Shown: positions 24,008-33,662 of the stretch, one piece after another
Layout: each line of letters starts with the position of its first letter
How positions within the stretch are numbered: the stretch's first letter is position 1
Notes under the pieces: generated by a model
Databases searched by the model: none
Told to the model about the DNA's origin: nothing
What the model saw: the letters and a program-made list of their open reading frames with translations, nothing else
Assembly: GCA_964652025.1 (NCBI GenBank)
Contig: CAZYZX010000010.1
Location: 1-64,000, forward strand
DNA length: 64,000 nucleotides
From: JAEXOD01 sp964652025
GTDB taxonomy: Bacteria; Bacteroidota; Ignavibacteria; Ignavibacteriales; Melioribacteraceae
Reading direction: 5' to 3'
Made by a program: the position numbers and the translations under genes

Positions 24008-25351
24008 ATGAAATTAAATTTATCGCGCGTAAAAGTGTTAAAGGAAGGCGATGTAGGTAAAGGACCAGTTGTATATTGGATGCAGCGCGAGCAGCGTGCA
24101 GAAGATAATTGGGCTTTGCTATATGCCCAAAAAGTAGCCATTGAAACAAATAACCCTTTAATTGTTATTTTTAATGTGGTAGATACTTTTATAGGTGCTA
24201 CAATGCGCCATTATTATTTTATGATTGAAGGATTAAAAGAGGTTAACGAAAGATTAAGCGAATACAACATCCCGTTTATAATTTTAAAAGGTTCTCCAAA
24301 AGATACTATTACAAGTTTTCTTAAAGATATAAAAGCATCTTTATTAGTGGCAGATTTTAACCCATTAAAAATTACACGCCGCTGGAAAAAAGAAGTTTTT
24401 GACCATATTAATATCCCTTTTAGGCAAGTGGATGCACACAATGTGGTTCCGTTATGGGTGGTTAGTGATAAACAAGAGTTTGCAGCTTACACAATAAGAC
24501 CCAAAATAACCAATTTGTTAAATGAGTATTTAACAGATTATCCGGAACTAATTAAAATGGATAAAATAGATGGCTTTAATAATGAATTAGATTGGGAAGG
24601 GTTATATAATTTTATAAAAGTAGATAATAATGTTACAATAGTAAAGGAAATAAAACCGGGTGCTAAGGCAGCTTTTGAAACTTTAACCAAATTTTTCAAA
24701 GAAAAATATGAAGGCTATGGTGAATTTAGAAATAATCCAACAAAGGATTTTCAATCGGGCTTATCACCATATTTGCATTTTGGGCAAATTTCACCTCAAA
24801 AAGTGGCATATTTAGGAAGCATTTTAGATGTAAATGCAGAAAGCAAAAAAGCATTTTTAGAAGAGCTAATTATAAGAAGAGAGCTAAGCGATAATTATTG
24901 CTATTATAATACGCGTTACGATAGTGCGGAAGGATATCCCGAATGGGCTAGAAAAACATTGCAAGAGCACGAAAAAGATAAAAGAGAATATTTATATGTA
25001 TTAGAAGAGTTTGAGCACGCAAGAACACATGATAGGCTTTGGAATGCAGCACAAAAAGAGATGGTTAAAACCGGTAAAATGCACGGTTATATGCGTATGT
25101 ATTGGGCTAAAAAGATATTGGAATGGACAGATAATGCAGAAGTTGCTACAGAAATAGCCATTTACTTAAATGATAAATATGAATTAGATGGGAGAGACCC
25201 AAACGGATATACAGGAATTGCGTGGTCTATTGGTGGTGTGCACGATAGGCAATGGTTTGAAAGAGAGGTTTTTGGAAAAATTAGATATATGAATTATAAT
25301 GGTTGTGCAAAAAAATTTGATACAGAGCTATATATTTCCCGTTTTGAATAA
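24008..25351 (+). CDS. phr: class II CPD photolyase
   Basis: The protein has 447 residues. The class II signature is clear: VVYWMQREQRAEDNWALLYA near the start, an antenna-type Rossmann domain (about 20-165), and the FAD-binding helical domain with the ending YMRMYWAKKILEWT, LNDKYELDGRDPNGYTGIAWSIGGVHDRQW. It repairs cyclobutane pyrimidine dimers using blue light and FADH-. In class II enzymes the electron path uses a Trp pair that is compatible with the Trp-rich C-terminus here. It is directly preceded by the EVE gene. Light-driven repair suggests that the organism meets sunlight at some stage. Confidence 0.95.
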   Translation: MKLNLSRVKVLKEGDVGKGPVVYWMQREQRAEDNWALLYAQKVAIETNNPLIVIFNVVDTFIGATMRHYYFMIEGLKEVNERLSEYNIPFIILKGSPKDTITSFLKDIKASLLVADFNPLKITRRWKKEVFDHINIPFRQVDAHNVVPLWVVSDKQEFAAYTIRPKITNLLNEYLTDYPELIKMDKIDGFNNELDWEGLYNFIKVDNNVTIVKEIKPGAKAAFETLTKFFKEKYEGYGEFRNNPTKDFQSGLSPYLHFGQISPQKVAYLGSILDVNAESKKAFLEELIIRRELSDNYCYYNTRYDSAEGYPEWARKTLQEHEKDKREYLYVLEEFEHARTHDRLWNAAQKEMVKTGKMHGYMRMYWAKKILEWTDNAEVATEIAIYLNDKYELDGRDPNGYTGIAWSIGGVHDRQWFEREVFGKIRYMNYNGCAKKFDTELYISRFE

Positions 25352-25426
25352 TATAACTTATTGCTAATTAATATTTTAAACTGTAAATTTAGGCTAATAA
25401 ATATTAATTGATTATCTGGGAAATTT

Positions 25427-26908
25427 ATGAAAAAATTTTTACTTATTATTCTTGTTCTTTTTAGTGCTAATGCTTTTGCACAAGACGATTTATATGTTTC
25501 TGCTGTTTTAGAGATGGTTAATGCGGATAGCTTAATGAAATATGTTAAAGAGCTTTCGGGTGTTAATCAAGTTACTATAGGAGGTTCATCATATACAATT
25601 GTCTCAAGACATAAAAATACTGCTACAAATGATGTTGCTGCAAATTATTTAAAGCAAAAAATGGCAAGCTATGGATTAACTGTATACGACCAAAATTTTA
25701 GCGCTACAGGCAGAAATGTTTATGCAGTACAAACTGGGTTGTTATATCCAGAGCAAAAATATATAATTTGTGCACATTACGATAATATGCCAAGCGGAAG
25801 CATAGCCCCCGGTGCAGATGATAACGCTAGCGGGTGTGCTGCAGTTATAGAAGCCGCTAGAATTTTATCTAACTATAATACAGCATATACTATAGAATAT
25901 GTTTTTTTTGATGAAGAAGAACAAGGACTTGTTGGAAGCACTTATTTTGCAAATTTTGCACGAAGTATTAACGAACAGATTTTAGGTGTTTTTAATGCGG
26001 ATATGATTGCTTGGGATAATAACAACGATGGCAAAATTAATATTCACACTAAAAGTATAGCTAATTCTGTGGCTTTGGCAAATAGCATGGTTAGTATAAA
26101 TAGTGGATACTCAATTGGGTTAATTGCCCAAGTTTATAATCCAGGCATAACTGCAAGCGACCACTCCCCATTTTGGAACAAGAGCTACAGTGCTATTCTT
26201 TTAATAGAAGATTACAATGGTAACGATTTTAATGCATACTATCACACTGTAAACGATAAAATCAATTATTTTAATATTCCCTTTTTTACTAAGTGTAGCA
26301 AATTAATTATAGGTGCTTTAACTAGCTATTCTAAAATTTTATCTACAATACCGGTCGAGTTAGTTTCATTTAATACTATAGTAATTAACAATAGTGTAGA
26401 ATTAGAGTGGATAACAGCAACTGAAACAAATAATAGCGGATTTGAAGTAGAAAAATCTAAAGATGGAAGCAATTGGTTAAAAATAGGATTTGTAAAAGGT
26501 GTTGGTACAAGTAGTGAGTTAAACAAGTATAAATATACAGATTTAAAGCCATTTGATGGGGATAATTATTATCGTTTAATACAAAAAGATTATTCGGGAG
26601 AAAGCAAAATTTACGGTCCAATTACTATTAATTTTATCCCAATATATTCATATAAATTAAGTCAAAACTATCCTAATCCATTCAATCCAATTACAAATAT
26701 AACATATCAAATTCCAACAGCGGGTAAAGTTACATTAAAAGTATACGATATGTTAGGGAATACAATAACCACATTAGTAGATGAATATAAAGAAAGAGGA
26801 GAGTATACAGTTCAATTTAATGGAAACGAACTAACAAGTGGAGTTTATGTTTATAGATTGGAAGCTGGCAACTACCGAGAAAGCAAAAAATTAATGTTAT
26901 TAAAATAA
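25427..26908 (+). CDS. secreted M28 aminopeptidase with type IX sorting domain
   Basis: The protein has 493 residues with a signal peptide (MKKFLLIILVLFSANAFAQ). The M28 catalytic domain (about 75-310) shows CAHYDNMP, GADDNASG, FDEEEQGLVGS, FNADMIAWD and the last His in SDHSPFW. A fibronectin-like region (about 310-405, VELEWITATETNNSGFEVEKS) follows. The C-terminal 80 residues begin SYKLSQNYPNPFNPITN and end RESKKLMLLK, the type A C-terminal signal for secretion by the Por/type IX system. Mature protein is therefore predicted outside the cell or on the surface. It is the single best taxonomic marker in the window. Confidence 0.93.
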   Translation: MKKFLLIILVLFSANAFAQDDLYVSAVLEMVNADSLMKYVKELSGVNQVTIGGSSYTIVSRHKNTATNDVAANYLKQKMASYGLTVYDQNFSATGRNVYAVQTGLLYPEQKYIICAHYDNMPSGSIAPGADDNASGCAAVIEAARILSNYNTAYTIEYVFFDEEEQGLVGSTYFANFARSINEQILGVFNADMIAWDNNNDGKINIHTKSIANSVALANSMVSINSGYSIGLIAQVYNPGITASDHSPFWNKSYSAILLIEDYNGNDFNAYYHTVNDKINYFNIPFFTKCSKLIIGALTSYSKILSTIPVELVSFNTIVINNSVELEWITATETNNSGFEVEKSKDGSNWLKIGFVKGVGTSSELNKYKYTDLKPFDGDNYYRLIQKDYSGESKIYGPITINFIPIYSYKLSQNYPNPFNPITNITYQIPTAGKVTLKVYDMLGNTITTLVDEYKERGEYTVQFNGNELTSGVYVYRLEAGNYRESKKLMLLK

Positions 26909-26999
26909 CGTTAATAATAGAAAATATTAATAAATAAAATGCATATAATTAAATAAATTTTTATCTTTAAAGTCTATTTATACAAAAAAAATAAAACTT

Positions 27000-28409
27000 A
27001 TGGAAGAAGAAAAAATAAACGAAGAACCTAAAGAAGAAGCACCTGAAACAAACGATATACCTGAGAAGGGGAATTTATTTACCGGTGTTAGAGGAATGGC
27101 GGTTAAAATATTAAACCGCATAGATAGGACTGATGCATACTTAGATAAGTTACTAGATAACGAAATAAAAAACTCGGATTTTAGTGGGGTAGATAAGGCA
27201 TTGCTATTTGAGTTGGTTCATGGTGTAATGCGAATGCTAAACCGAATAGATTGGGTATTAAATGGCTTTTATAAGGGACAATTTTCTAAAGCAATACCAA
27301 ATATAAAAAATGCCTTGCGCGTGGCATTATATCAAATATTGTTTTTAGATAAAATTCCAGATTATGCTGCTGTTAACGAAGCTGTAGAATTTATTAAAAA
27401 AGCACAAGGGCAAAAAGCAGCAGATTTGACAAACGCAATATTACGTAATATTATAAGAAATAAAGATACTATTAGATATCCTGACCCAGACGAAGATTTA
27501 ACCGCATATTTTTCGGTTTATTACTCTCACCCTGTTTGGTTAGTTAAAAGATGGTTAAATAGATATGGTAAAGAATTTACGGAAGAACTACTAAATGCTA
27601 ATAATAATAAACCATCGCTACACTTAAGGGTAAATACGCTTGTAACAAATAAAGAAGAGGTTAAAGGCTTACTAGATAAAGTTGAATTAAAATATAAAGA
27701 TGGTTTATATTTAAATGATTTTATTAGGATGCAAAATTTAAGTAATATTTCCGATTGGGCATATTTTGCAAAAGGTTATTTTAGTATACAAGACGAAAGT
27801 ACAGGTTTACCAGTAACTTTATTGGATGTTAAACCGGGAGAAAAAGTTTTAGATTTATGTGCGGCGCCTGGTGGAAAAACCGCTTATATGGCTGCAAAAA
27901 TGCAAAACCAAGGAGAAATTGTTGCATTAGATAAATATGATAGTCGTATTAAAATTTTACAAAAAAATTTGAATAGGCTTAAAGTAGAAAACGTTAAATT
28001 TATAGAAACAGATGCACTCGATTTTGAAAGCAACGAACTATTTGATAAAGTGCTATTAGATGCACCCTGCAGCGGCTTAGGTACTTTAACCAAAAAACCA
28101 GATTTAAAGTGGAAAAGAGAATTAATGGATTTAAAGAAGCTTACAGAGTTGCAGTATAAGTTATTATTAAAAGGGGCTTCACTTGTTAAAATTGGCGGAT
28201 ATATTGTTTATAGTACTTGCACTATAGAACCAGAGGAAAACGCAGATATTGTTAACAAATTTTTATTTGAAAACAGTAATTTTGTTTTAGAAAGCGCTAA
28301 AGGTATTATTGACGAGAAATTGGTTACAAAAGAAGGGTTTGTACAAACTTATCCAAATTTGCATTTTGTAGATGGGGCGTTTTGTGCTAAGATGAAAAGA
28401 ATTAGTTAG
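27000..28409 (+). CDS. rsmB: 16S rRNA (cytosine-C5)-methyltransferase RsmB
   Basis: The protein has 469 residues: an acidic N-terminal extension of about 28 residues (EEEKINEEPKEEAPE), a NusB-like RNA-binding domain (about 30-165) and a Rossmann SAM domain with LDLCAAPGGKTAYMAAKM, DAPCSGLGTLTKKPDLKW (catalytic-pair Cys) and YSTCTIEPEENADIV (nucleophilic Cys). It methylates C967-equivalent cytosine in 16S rRNA. It starts a run of fifteen plus-strand genes reaching 46917. There is no clear RBS. The acidic extension is unusual for the family, and the internal ATG near MAVKILNRID could be the older start. Confidence 0.93.
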   Translation: MEEEKINEEPKEEAPETNDIPEKGNLFTGVRGMAVKILNRIDRTDAYLDKLLDNEIKNSDFSGVDKALLFELVHGVMRMLNRIDWVLNGFYKGQFSKAIPNIKNALRVALYQILFLDKIPDYAAVNEAVEFIKKAQGQKAADLTNAILRNIIRNKDTIRYPDPDEDLTAYFSVYYSHPVWLVKRWLNRYGKEFTEELLNANNNKPSLHLRVNTLVTNKEEVKGLLDKVELKYKDGLYLNDFIRMQNLSNISDWAYFAKGYFSIQDESTGLPVTLLDVKPGEKVLDLCAAPGGKTAYMAAKMQNQGEIVALDKYDSRIKILQKNLNRLKVENVKFIETDALDFESNELFDKVLLDAPCSGLGTLTKKPDLKWKRELMDLKKLTELQYKLLLKGASLVKIGGYIVYSTCTIEPEENADIVNKFLFENSNFVLESAKGIIDEKLVTKEGFVQTYPNLHFVDGAFCAKMKRIS

Positions 28410-28417
28410 GATAAAAA

Positions 28418-29299
28418 ATGGCTAACGAATTTTTGCAAAATTTTGCTAATGAACTTAAAAAAATTAGGGAGGCGAAGGGGTATACTACAAAAAGCTTACA
28501 CGAAAAAACAAGAATTGAGGAAAGATATTTAATCGCTATAGAAGAAGCGCGATTTAACGTAATTTCTGAAGTGTATATGAAATCCTTCATTAAATCTTAT
28601 GTTAAAGCATTAGATTTAGATGAATACGAATATATAAAAAAATACGAGCTTGCTACTAAAGGAATTGATTATAATAAATATGTAGAGGAAGAACAAGCAG
28701 AAGAAATAGAAGAAGAGCAAATTGAAGTTGAAGAAGAAAGCATAAAAACTATAAAACCTAAAAGAACTAGTTTTAATCAGCAAAACGATTCTGAGGCTTT
28801 GAAAATAAAACGAAATTTTAATATTATTATCTATATCTTTTTAACAATTGTAATAGCTTTAATAATAACAATAGTAATGATTATAAGGGGTAGCAAGCAA
28901 GAAATAGTTGTAGAAAAATCTTTTGAAGAAGTGATGAGGGAACAAGAAGAGCGTTATCAAATAAAAGAGGATATGAGGAATAACTCTTTTAATTATAATA
29001 ATGGTAAGCTAAACGTAAAGCTTAGTGCAACCGAGCCAGCCTGGTTTGGTATAAAAAAAGATGAAGGCGAAATTTATGAGGTGTTTTTAAGAAAAGGACA
29101 AGATAGTTTAATTGTTGCAGATAAAGTATTAGAGCTTAATATTGGTAATACAGATGGAACAACAATTTATTTGAATAATGTTAAAATTGATTTGCCGGGT
29201 AAAAAAGCTAAAGTAAAAAATATTAGAATAGACCCATCGGGTATTAATGAAATTGCTCCACTAAAAATTAAAAAAAGCAATGACACAACAAGAAATTAA
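28418..29299 (+). CDS. RodZ-like transmembrane HTH protein
   Basis: The protein has 293 residues. An N-terminal helix-turn-helix of the HTH_25 type (about 5-75, LKKIREAKGYTTKSLHEKTRIEERYLIAIEEARF) is followed by an acidic linker, a single transmembrane helix (about 132-155, FNIIIYIFLTIVIALIITIVMII) and a periplasmic beta domain similar to DUF4115 (about 195-290, EPAWFGIKKDEGEIYEVFLRKG). This is the layout of RodZ, which links MreB to the cell wall. It lies 8 bp after rsmB and its end overlaps ligA by 20 bp. No mreB is in the window, so the function is by architecture. Confidence 0.82.
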   Translation: MANEFLQNFANELKKIREAKGYTTKSLHEKTRIEERYLIAIEEARFNVISEVYMKSFIKSYVKALDLDEYEYIKKYELATKGIDYNKYVEEEQAEEIEEEQIEVEEESIKTIKPKRTSFNQQNDSEALKIKRNFNIIIYIFLTIVIALIITIVMIIRGSKQEIVVEKSFEEVMREQEERYQIKEDMRNNSFNYNNGKLNVKLSATEPAWFGIKKDEGEIYEVFLRKGQDSLIVADKVLELNIGNTDGTTIYLNNVKIDLPGKKAKVKNIRIDPSGINEIAPLKIKKSNDTTRN

Positions 29300-31298
29300 A
29301 AACAGAATTGAGCAATTAAAAAGCTTAATTAACGAATACGATTATAAGTATTATGTTTTATCAGAATCTGCTATTAGCGATTATGAATATGATAAATTAT
29401 ATGCAGAGCTAAAAGAGTTAGAAGAGAAAAATCCAGAGTTTATAACACCGGATAGCCCTACACAAAGAGTTGGCAGCGATTTAACGGATTCGTTTAATTC
29501 TGTAATACACGATGTGCCAATGCTTAGCCTTGCAAACACTTATAGTGAAGGGGAGTTATATGATTTTGATAGAAGGGTAAAAGAAGGTTTAAACAAAAAC
29601 GAAGATATAGAATATTGTGCAGAGCTTAAAATAGATGGAGCTTCGGTAAGTATAAAATATGAAAATGGCATATTTAAATCTGCTGCTACAAGAGGAGATG
29701 GTACAAAAGGAGAGGATATATCTAATAATATAAAAACAATAAAGAGTTTACCACTAAAAATAAAAAAAATAGAAACCGAGTACGATTTATCGAAATTTGA
29801 AGTGCGCGGAGAAGCCTTTATGCAAATTAAGCAATTTGAAGAGCTTAATAAACAGCGCGAAGATATAGGTGAAAAAACTTTTGCAAACCCGCGTAACTTA
29901 GTTTCTGGCAGTTTAAAGTTATTAGACCCTAAACTTGTTGCAGAGCGACCAATAGATTTATTTTTGTATTATTTTATTAGTGATAAAGCTAAATTAAAAA
30001 CACAATACGAAAGCCTATTATTATTAAAACAGCTTGGTTTTAAGGTAAATCCGCATTATAAGCTTTGTAAAAGTATAAATGATGTTATAAATTACTGTAG
30101 ATATTGGGAAGACGAGCGTTATAATTTACCTTATGAAATAGATGGTGTTGTAGTTAAAGTAAATAATATATCGTATCAACAAGAGCTTGGAGCAATTGCA
30201 AAATCCCCACGTTGGGCAGTTGCATTTAAGTTTAAGGCAAAGCAAGCCAAAACAAAGCTATTAGGTGTTACGTGGCAAGTAGGAAGAACAGGCGCGGTTA
30301 CACCAGTGGCAGAACTGCAACCTGTTTTTTTAGCGGGCAGCACAATAAGCAGAGCTACACTACATAACTATGACGAAGTTTTACGAAAAGAACTGCATAT
30401 AGGAGATACTGTAGTTATAGAAAAAGGTGGGGATGTAATACCAAAAGTTATAGAAGCGGATGTTAGCTTAAGAGATAGTAATGCACAAATTGTTAAAGCA
30501 CCAGAAAACTGCCCTGTTTGTGGTGCAAAGTTAACAAGAAAAGAAGGTGAAGCGGCTATTTATTGCGAAAATTACGATTGTAAAGCGCAAGTTGTTAATC
30601 GTTTAATTCATTTTGCTTCCCGTCAAGCTATGGATATTGAAGGATTAGGGGAATCTATTATCCAACTATTTGTAGATTTGGGATTGCTTAATAATTTTGT
30701 AGATATTTACGAGCTAAAAAACAAAAAAGATGCTTTGCTAAAAATAGAAAGATTTGGTGAAAAAAGTGTTAATAATTTATTAAATTCAATTGAGGAAAGT
30801 AAAAAACAACCTTTTAATAAAGTTTTATTTGCTTTAGGTATTAGGTATGTTGGGGCGGGTGCAGCTAAAAAAATTGCGGCAGAGTTTAACTCTATTGATA
30901 AATTAATTGCTGCAAAAGAAGAGGAAATTTCTGCTATTTACGAAATTGGTCCTAGTATTAGTAAAAGTATAACGGAATATTTTAAGAATAAGAAAAATTT
31001 AGAAATAATAGAAAAATTAAAACAACATGGTTTAAATTTTAGTTTTGAAAATAAAGAGAAAAAAGAGAGTAAAATTACCGGGAAAACTTTTGTATTAACA
31101 GGCACTTTAAGTATAAAGCGGGATGAGGCTACTGAAATAATAGAAAAACATGGCGGTAAAGTTGTTTCTTCTGTTAGCAAAAATACAGATTATGTTTTAG
31201 CAGGCGAAGCAGCGGGTTCTAAATTAGATAAAGCTACTAAACTTGGGGTTAAGATTATTTCTGAAAACGAGTTTTTTGATTTAATTAAAGAAAATTAA
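29280..31298 (+). CDS. ligA: NAD-dependent DNA ligase LigA
   Basis: The protein has 672 residues, full length for the family. Domains in order are: Ia/adenylation with K117 in ELKIDGAS as the AMP-acceptor lysine and EIDGVVVKVN further on; OB fold (WQVGRTGAVTPVAEL); Cys4 zinc finger (CPVCGAKL...CENYDC); helix-hairpin-helix repeats; and a C-terminal BRCT (GKTFVLTGTLSIKRDEA to the end). It seals nicks in replication and repair using NAD+. The start overlaps the RodZ-like gene by 20 bp. Confidence 0.97.
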   Translation: MTQQEIKNRIEQLKSLINEYDYKYYVLSESAISDYEYDKLYAELKELEEKNPEFITPDSPTQRVGSDLTDSFNSVIHDVPMLSLANTYSEGELYDFDRRVKEGLNKNEDIEYCAELKIDGASVSIKYENGIFKSAATRGDGTKGEDISNNIKTIKSLPLKIKKIETEYDLSKFEVRGEAFMQIKQFEELNKQREDIGEKTFANPRNLVSGSLKLLDPKLVAERPIDLFLYYFISDKAKLKTQYESLLLLKQLGFKVNPHYKLCKSINDVINYCRYWEDERYNLPYEIDGVVVKVNNISYQQELGAIAKSPRWAVAFKFKAKQAKTKLLGVTWQVGRTGAVTPVAELQPVFLAGSTISRATLHNYDEVLRKELHIGDTVVIEKGGDVIPKVIEADVSLRDSNAQIVKAPENCPVCGAKLTRKEGEAAIYCENYDCKAQVVNRLIHFASRQAMDIEGLGESIIQLFVDLGLLNNFVDIYELKNKKDALLKIERFGEKSVNNLLNSIEESKKQPFNKVLFALGIRYVGAGAAKKIAAEFNSIDKLIAAKEEEISAIYEIGPSISKSITEYFKNKKNLEIIEKLKQHGLNFSFENKEKKESKITGKTFVLTGTLSIKRDEATEIIEKHGGKVVSSVSKNTDYVLAGEAAGSKLDKATKLGVKIISENEFFDLIKEN

Positions 31299-31301
31299 TT
31301 T

Positions 31302-31814
31302 ATGTTTAATGCAATAAAAGTTTTTATTGGCAGATATTTTTTGCATAAAAATCTTAATCCAAGTACTCCTTTACTTTTTAATGATTTTATAAAAAACGCA
31401 AAAACTTTTTTAGTTATTTTTTCTGATGTAGATGAACATTATAACTATTGCCTGCAAGTTGTGGATTATTTAATAAGTAGTAATAAAGATGTTACGGTTG
31501 TTTGTAAAAATACAATTAGCAATTTAGACAAAGAGTTTAAAATTATAAATTTTAATTTACAAGATTTAACTTGGTTTAAGTTGCCAAAACAAGAGTTTAT
31601 TGATAAAATAAAAGGAAATTATGACGTTTCTATTGATTTAAATTTGGAAGATAATATATTTAGTTCTTATATTATTACTTTGTTAAAAACAAAATTCAGG
31701 ATAGGATTTAAGAATAAATACTCTGATTATTACTATAATTTTATTATAGTTAAAGACAAAAATAATAATGAAATATCATATAAAAATTTATTAAATTCGC
31801 TAAAGGCATTTTAA
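31302..31814 (+). CDS. DUF6913-like small protein
   Basis: The 170-residue protein has a pattern similar to DUF6913 proteins of Bacteroidetes: SDVDEHYNYCLQVVDYLISS, then NLQDLTWFKLPKQ, then the strand NYDVSIDLNLEDNIFSSYI and LLKTKFRIGFKN. The fold seems related to the N-terminal Rossmann half of GT9-type glycosyltransferases (the DLN.ED and KFRIG region), but the sugar-nucleotide half is missing. It lies 3 bp after ligA in the long operon-like run. Function unknown; the family call is from memory of the pattern. Confidence 0.6.
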   Translation: MFNAIKVFIGRYFLHKNLNPSTPLLFNDFIKNAKTFLVIFSDVDEHYNYCLQVVDYLISSNKDVTVVCKNTISNLDKEFKIINFNLQDLTWFKLPKQEFIDKIKGNYDVSIDLNLEDNIFSSYIITLLKTKFRIGFKNKYSDYYYNFIIVKDKNNNEISYKNLLNSLKAF

Positions 31815-31832
31815 TTTTTACAAAAGGAAAAT

Positions 31833-32183
31833 ATGAGCATAAATATTAATTACGAGATTAAAAAGAAAGGCGATATATCGATATTCAAATTGAATGAAAA
31901 GCGATTTGATTCGTCAATATCTGGCTTAGTTAAAGGTGAATTAACAATATTTTTGCATGCAGACGAAGTAACAAAGTTAATATTTGATTTATCTGAAGTA
32001 GAATATTGTGATAGCAGTGGACTAAGTGCAATACTTTTAGCATTTAGAATTTTACAAGCAAACGAAGGCAAAATTAGGCTTGCTGCCCCTCAAAAAAATG
32101 TTAGAACTTTGATTGAAATATCAAAATTAGACCGTGTGTTACCAATATATGATACTGTTGATTTAGCTTTAGAAAATTTTTAA
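31833..32183 (+). CDS. STAS-domain anti-anti-sigma factor homolog
   Basis: The 116-residue protein is a single STAS domain: KGDISIFKLNEKRFDSSIS opening, the core LIFDLSEVEYCDSSGLSAILLAFR and the C-terminal LIEISKLDRVLPIYDTVDLAL. The DSSGL serine is the site phosphorylated by anti-sigma kinases in SpoIIAA-like proteins. It would release a sigma factor when unphosphorylated. No anti-sigma kinase gene is adjacent. RBS AAAAGGAAA precedes the ATG. The flanking genes are metabolic, so the target cannot be inferred from context. Confidence 0.9.
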   Translation: MSININYEIKKKGDISIFKLNEKRFDSSISGLVKGELTIFLHADEVTKLIFDLSEVEYCDSSGLSAILLAFRILQANEGKIRLAAPQKNVRTLIEISKLDRVLPIYDTVDLALENF

Positions 32184-32205
32184 TTAATGTATAGAGGACT
32201 TTGTA

Positions 32206-33645
32206 TTGGAAAGGTTGGTAGATTATGTTATTATTGTTGCATATTTGGTTGGCATAGCACTTATTGGGGTATTTTCTGGAGGTAAACAAAAATCAGTTAA
32301 AGATTATTTTTTAGGTTCAGATTCTGTTCCTTGGTGGGCTGTTTGTTTTTCTATTGTTGCTGCAGAAACAAGCACCTTAACTTTTATTTCTATTCCCGGA
32401 TTAGCATATTTAACAAATCTTAATTTTTTACAAGTTACTTTTGGGTATTTACTTGGCAGAATTATTGTTGCAATTTTCTTTTTGCCAAGTTACTTTAAGG
32501 GGGAATTAAATACCGCATATGCTTTTTTAGAAGGACGCTTTGGCGTTAAAACAAGGCGTTTTGCAAGCGTTGTTTTTTTATTTACTAGAACCGCAGCCGA
32601 TGGTGTTAGACTTTTTGCAACCGCTATTCCATTAAAATTATTACTTAATATTGATTATACTTATGCTATAATAATTATAGCATTGGTTGCCCTGCTTTAT
32701 ACAACTTTTGGTGGTGTTAAAGGTGTTATTTGGGTGGATGTTATCCAGATGTTTACATACATTGCGGGTGCAGTAGTTTCTGGAATTTTGTTAATTAATT
32801 TATTACCTAATGGGTTAGATACATTATTTGCTACTGCTAAAGAGGGGCATAAATTTGATATTTTTAATTTAGGATTTGAGGATGGATTAAGTGGGTTTTT
32901 TTCTAAACCATATACATTATTTGGTGGTTTGCTTGGTGGAGCTTTTTTATCTATGGCATCCCATGGCACAGATCAATTAATTGTGCAAAGGTTGTTAACA
33001 ACAAAAAATCTAAATGCTGCAAAAAAAGCAATAATTACAAGTGGAATTATAGTAATAATACAGTTTTTTATATTTTTAATAGTTGGTGTTGCGCTTTATG
33101 CTTTTTACGGTCCATTACAAATAAAATCTGATGAAATATTCCCCAAATTTATTATAGAAAAATTACCCATAGGGTTATCTGGATTTATTATAGCGGGATT
33201 ATTTGCTGCTGCTCTTTCTACTTTAGCAGGGTCTATAAGTTCGCTTTCCTCTTCTACTATGTTAGATTTATATAAGCCGATGTTTGGCAAAAATTTACAA
33301 CCAGATAAAGAGCTTAGTCTTTCTAGGTTTATTACTTTAGGATGGGCAGCTATGCTAATTTTTGCTGCACTATTTTTTATGAACTCTCCTAAAGCTGTTG
33401 TTGAGTTAGCGCTAAGTATTGCAAGTTTTACTTATGGTGGCTTGCTTGGCACATTTATTTTAGGGTTAATTAACAAGCATGTAAAGCAAGAAGATGCTTT
33501 AGCAGGGTTTACGGCTGGAATTTTTGTAATGATAACGGTTATATCATTAAAACTTGTTGCTTGGACTTGGTTTACTTTAGTAGGCGTTTTAACTACTGTT
33601 ATTATTGGCTCGTTTTTAGCTGCATTAAATAAGGAAAGTAAATGA
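32206..33645 (+). CDS. sodium:solute symporter (SSS family), first of a pair
   Basis: This 479-residue membrane protein has about 13 hydrophobic helices. SSS features include DYFLGSDSVPWWAVCFSIVAAETST near the start, TFGGVKGVIWVDVIQMF in helix 5 and GFIIAGLFAAALSTLAGSISSLSS around the Na2-site helix 8. The start is TTG at 32206 with AGAGGA 8 nt upstream. It imports an organic solute with Na+; the substrate (sugar, amino acid, sialic acid) cannot be told. It is followed 17 bp later by a second, diverged SSS gene, and then a HAD phosphatase. Confidence 0.93.
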   Translation: MERLVDYVIIVAYLVGIALIGVFSGGKQKSVKDYFLGSDSVPWWAVCFSIVAAETSTLTFISIPGLAYLTNLNFLQVTFGYLLGRIIVAIFFLPSYFKGELNTAYAFLEGRFGVKTRRFASVVFLFTRTAADGVRLFATAIPLKLLLNIDYTYAIIIIALVALLYTTFGGVKGVIWVDVIQMFTYIAGAVVSGILLINLLPNGLDTLFATAKEGHKFDIFNLGFEDGLSGFFSKPYTLFGGLLGGAFLSMASHGTDQLIVQRLLTTKNLNAAKKAIITSGIIVIIQFFIFLIVGVALYAFYGPLQIKSDEIFPKFIIEKLPIGLSGFIIAGLFAAALSTLAGSISSLSSSTMLDLYKPMFGKNLQPDKELSLSRFITLGWAAMLIFAALFFMNSPKAVVELALSIASFTYGGLLGTFILGLINKHVKQEDALAGFTAGIFVMITVISLKLVAWTWFTLVGVLTTVIIGSFLAALNKESK

Positions 33646-33662
33646 TTTTGGATGAGGAATAA

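Noticed and set aside
29280..31298. NAD-dependent ligase as part of a defence or phage module
   Set aside because: It is full length with all housekeeping domains and sits between other core genes.
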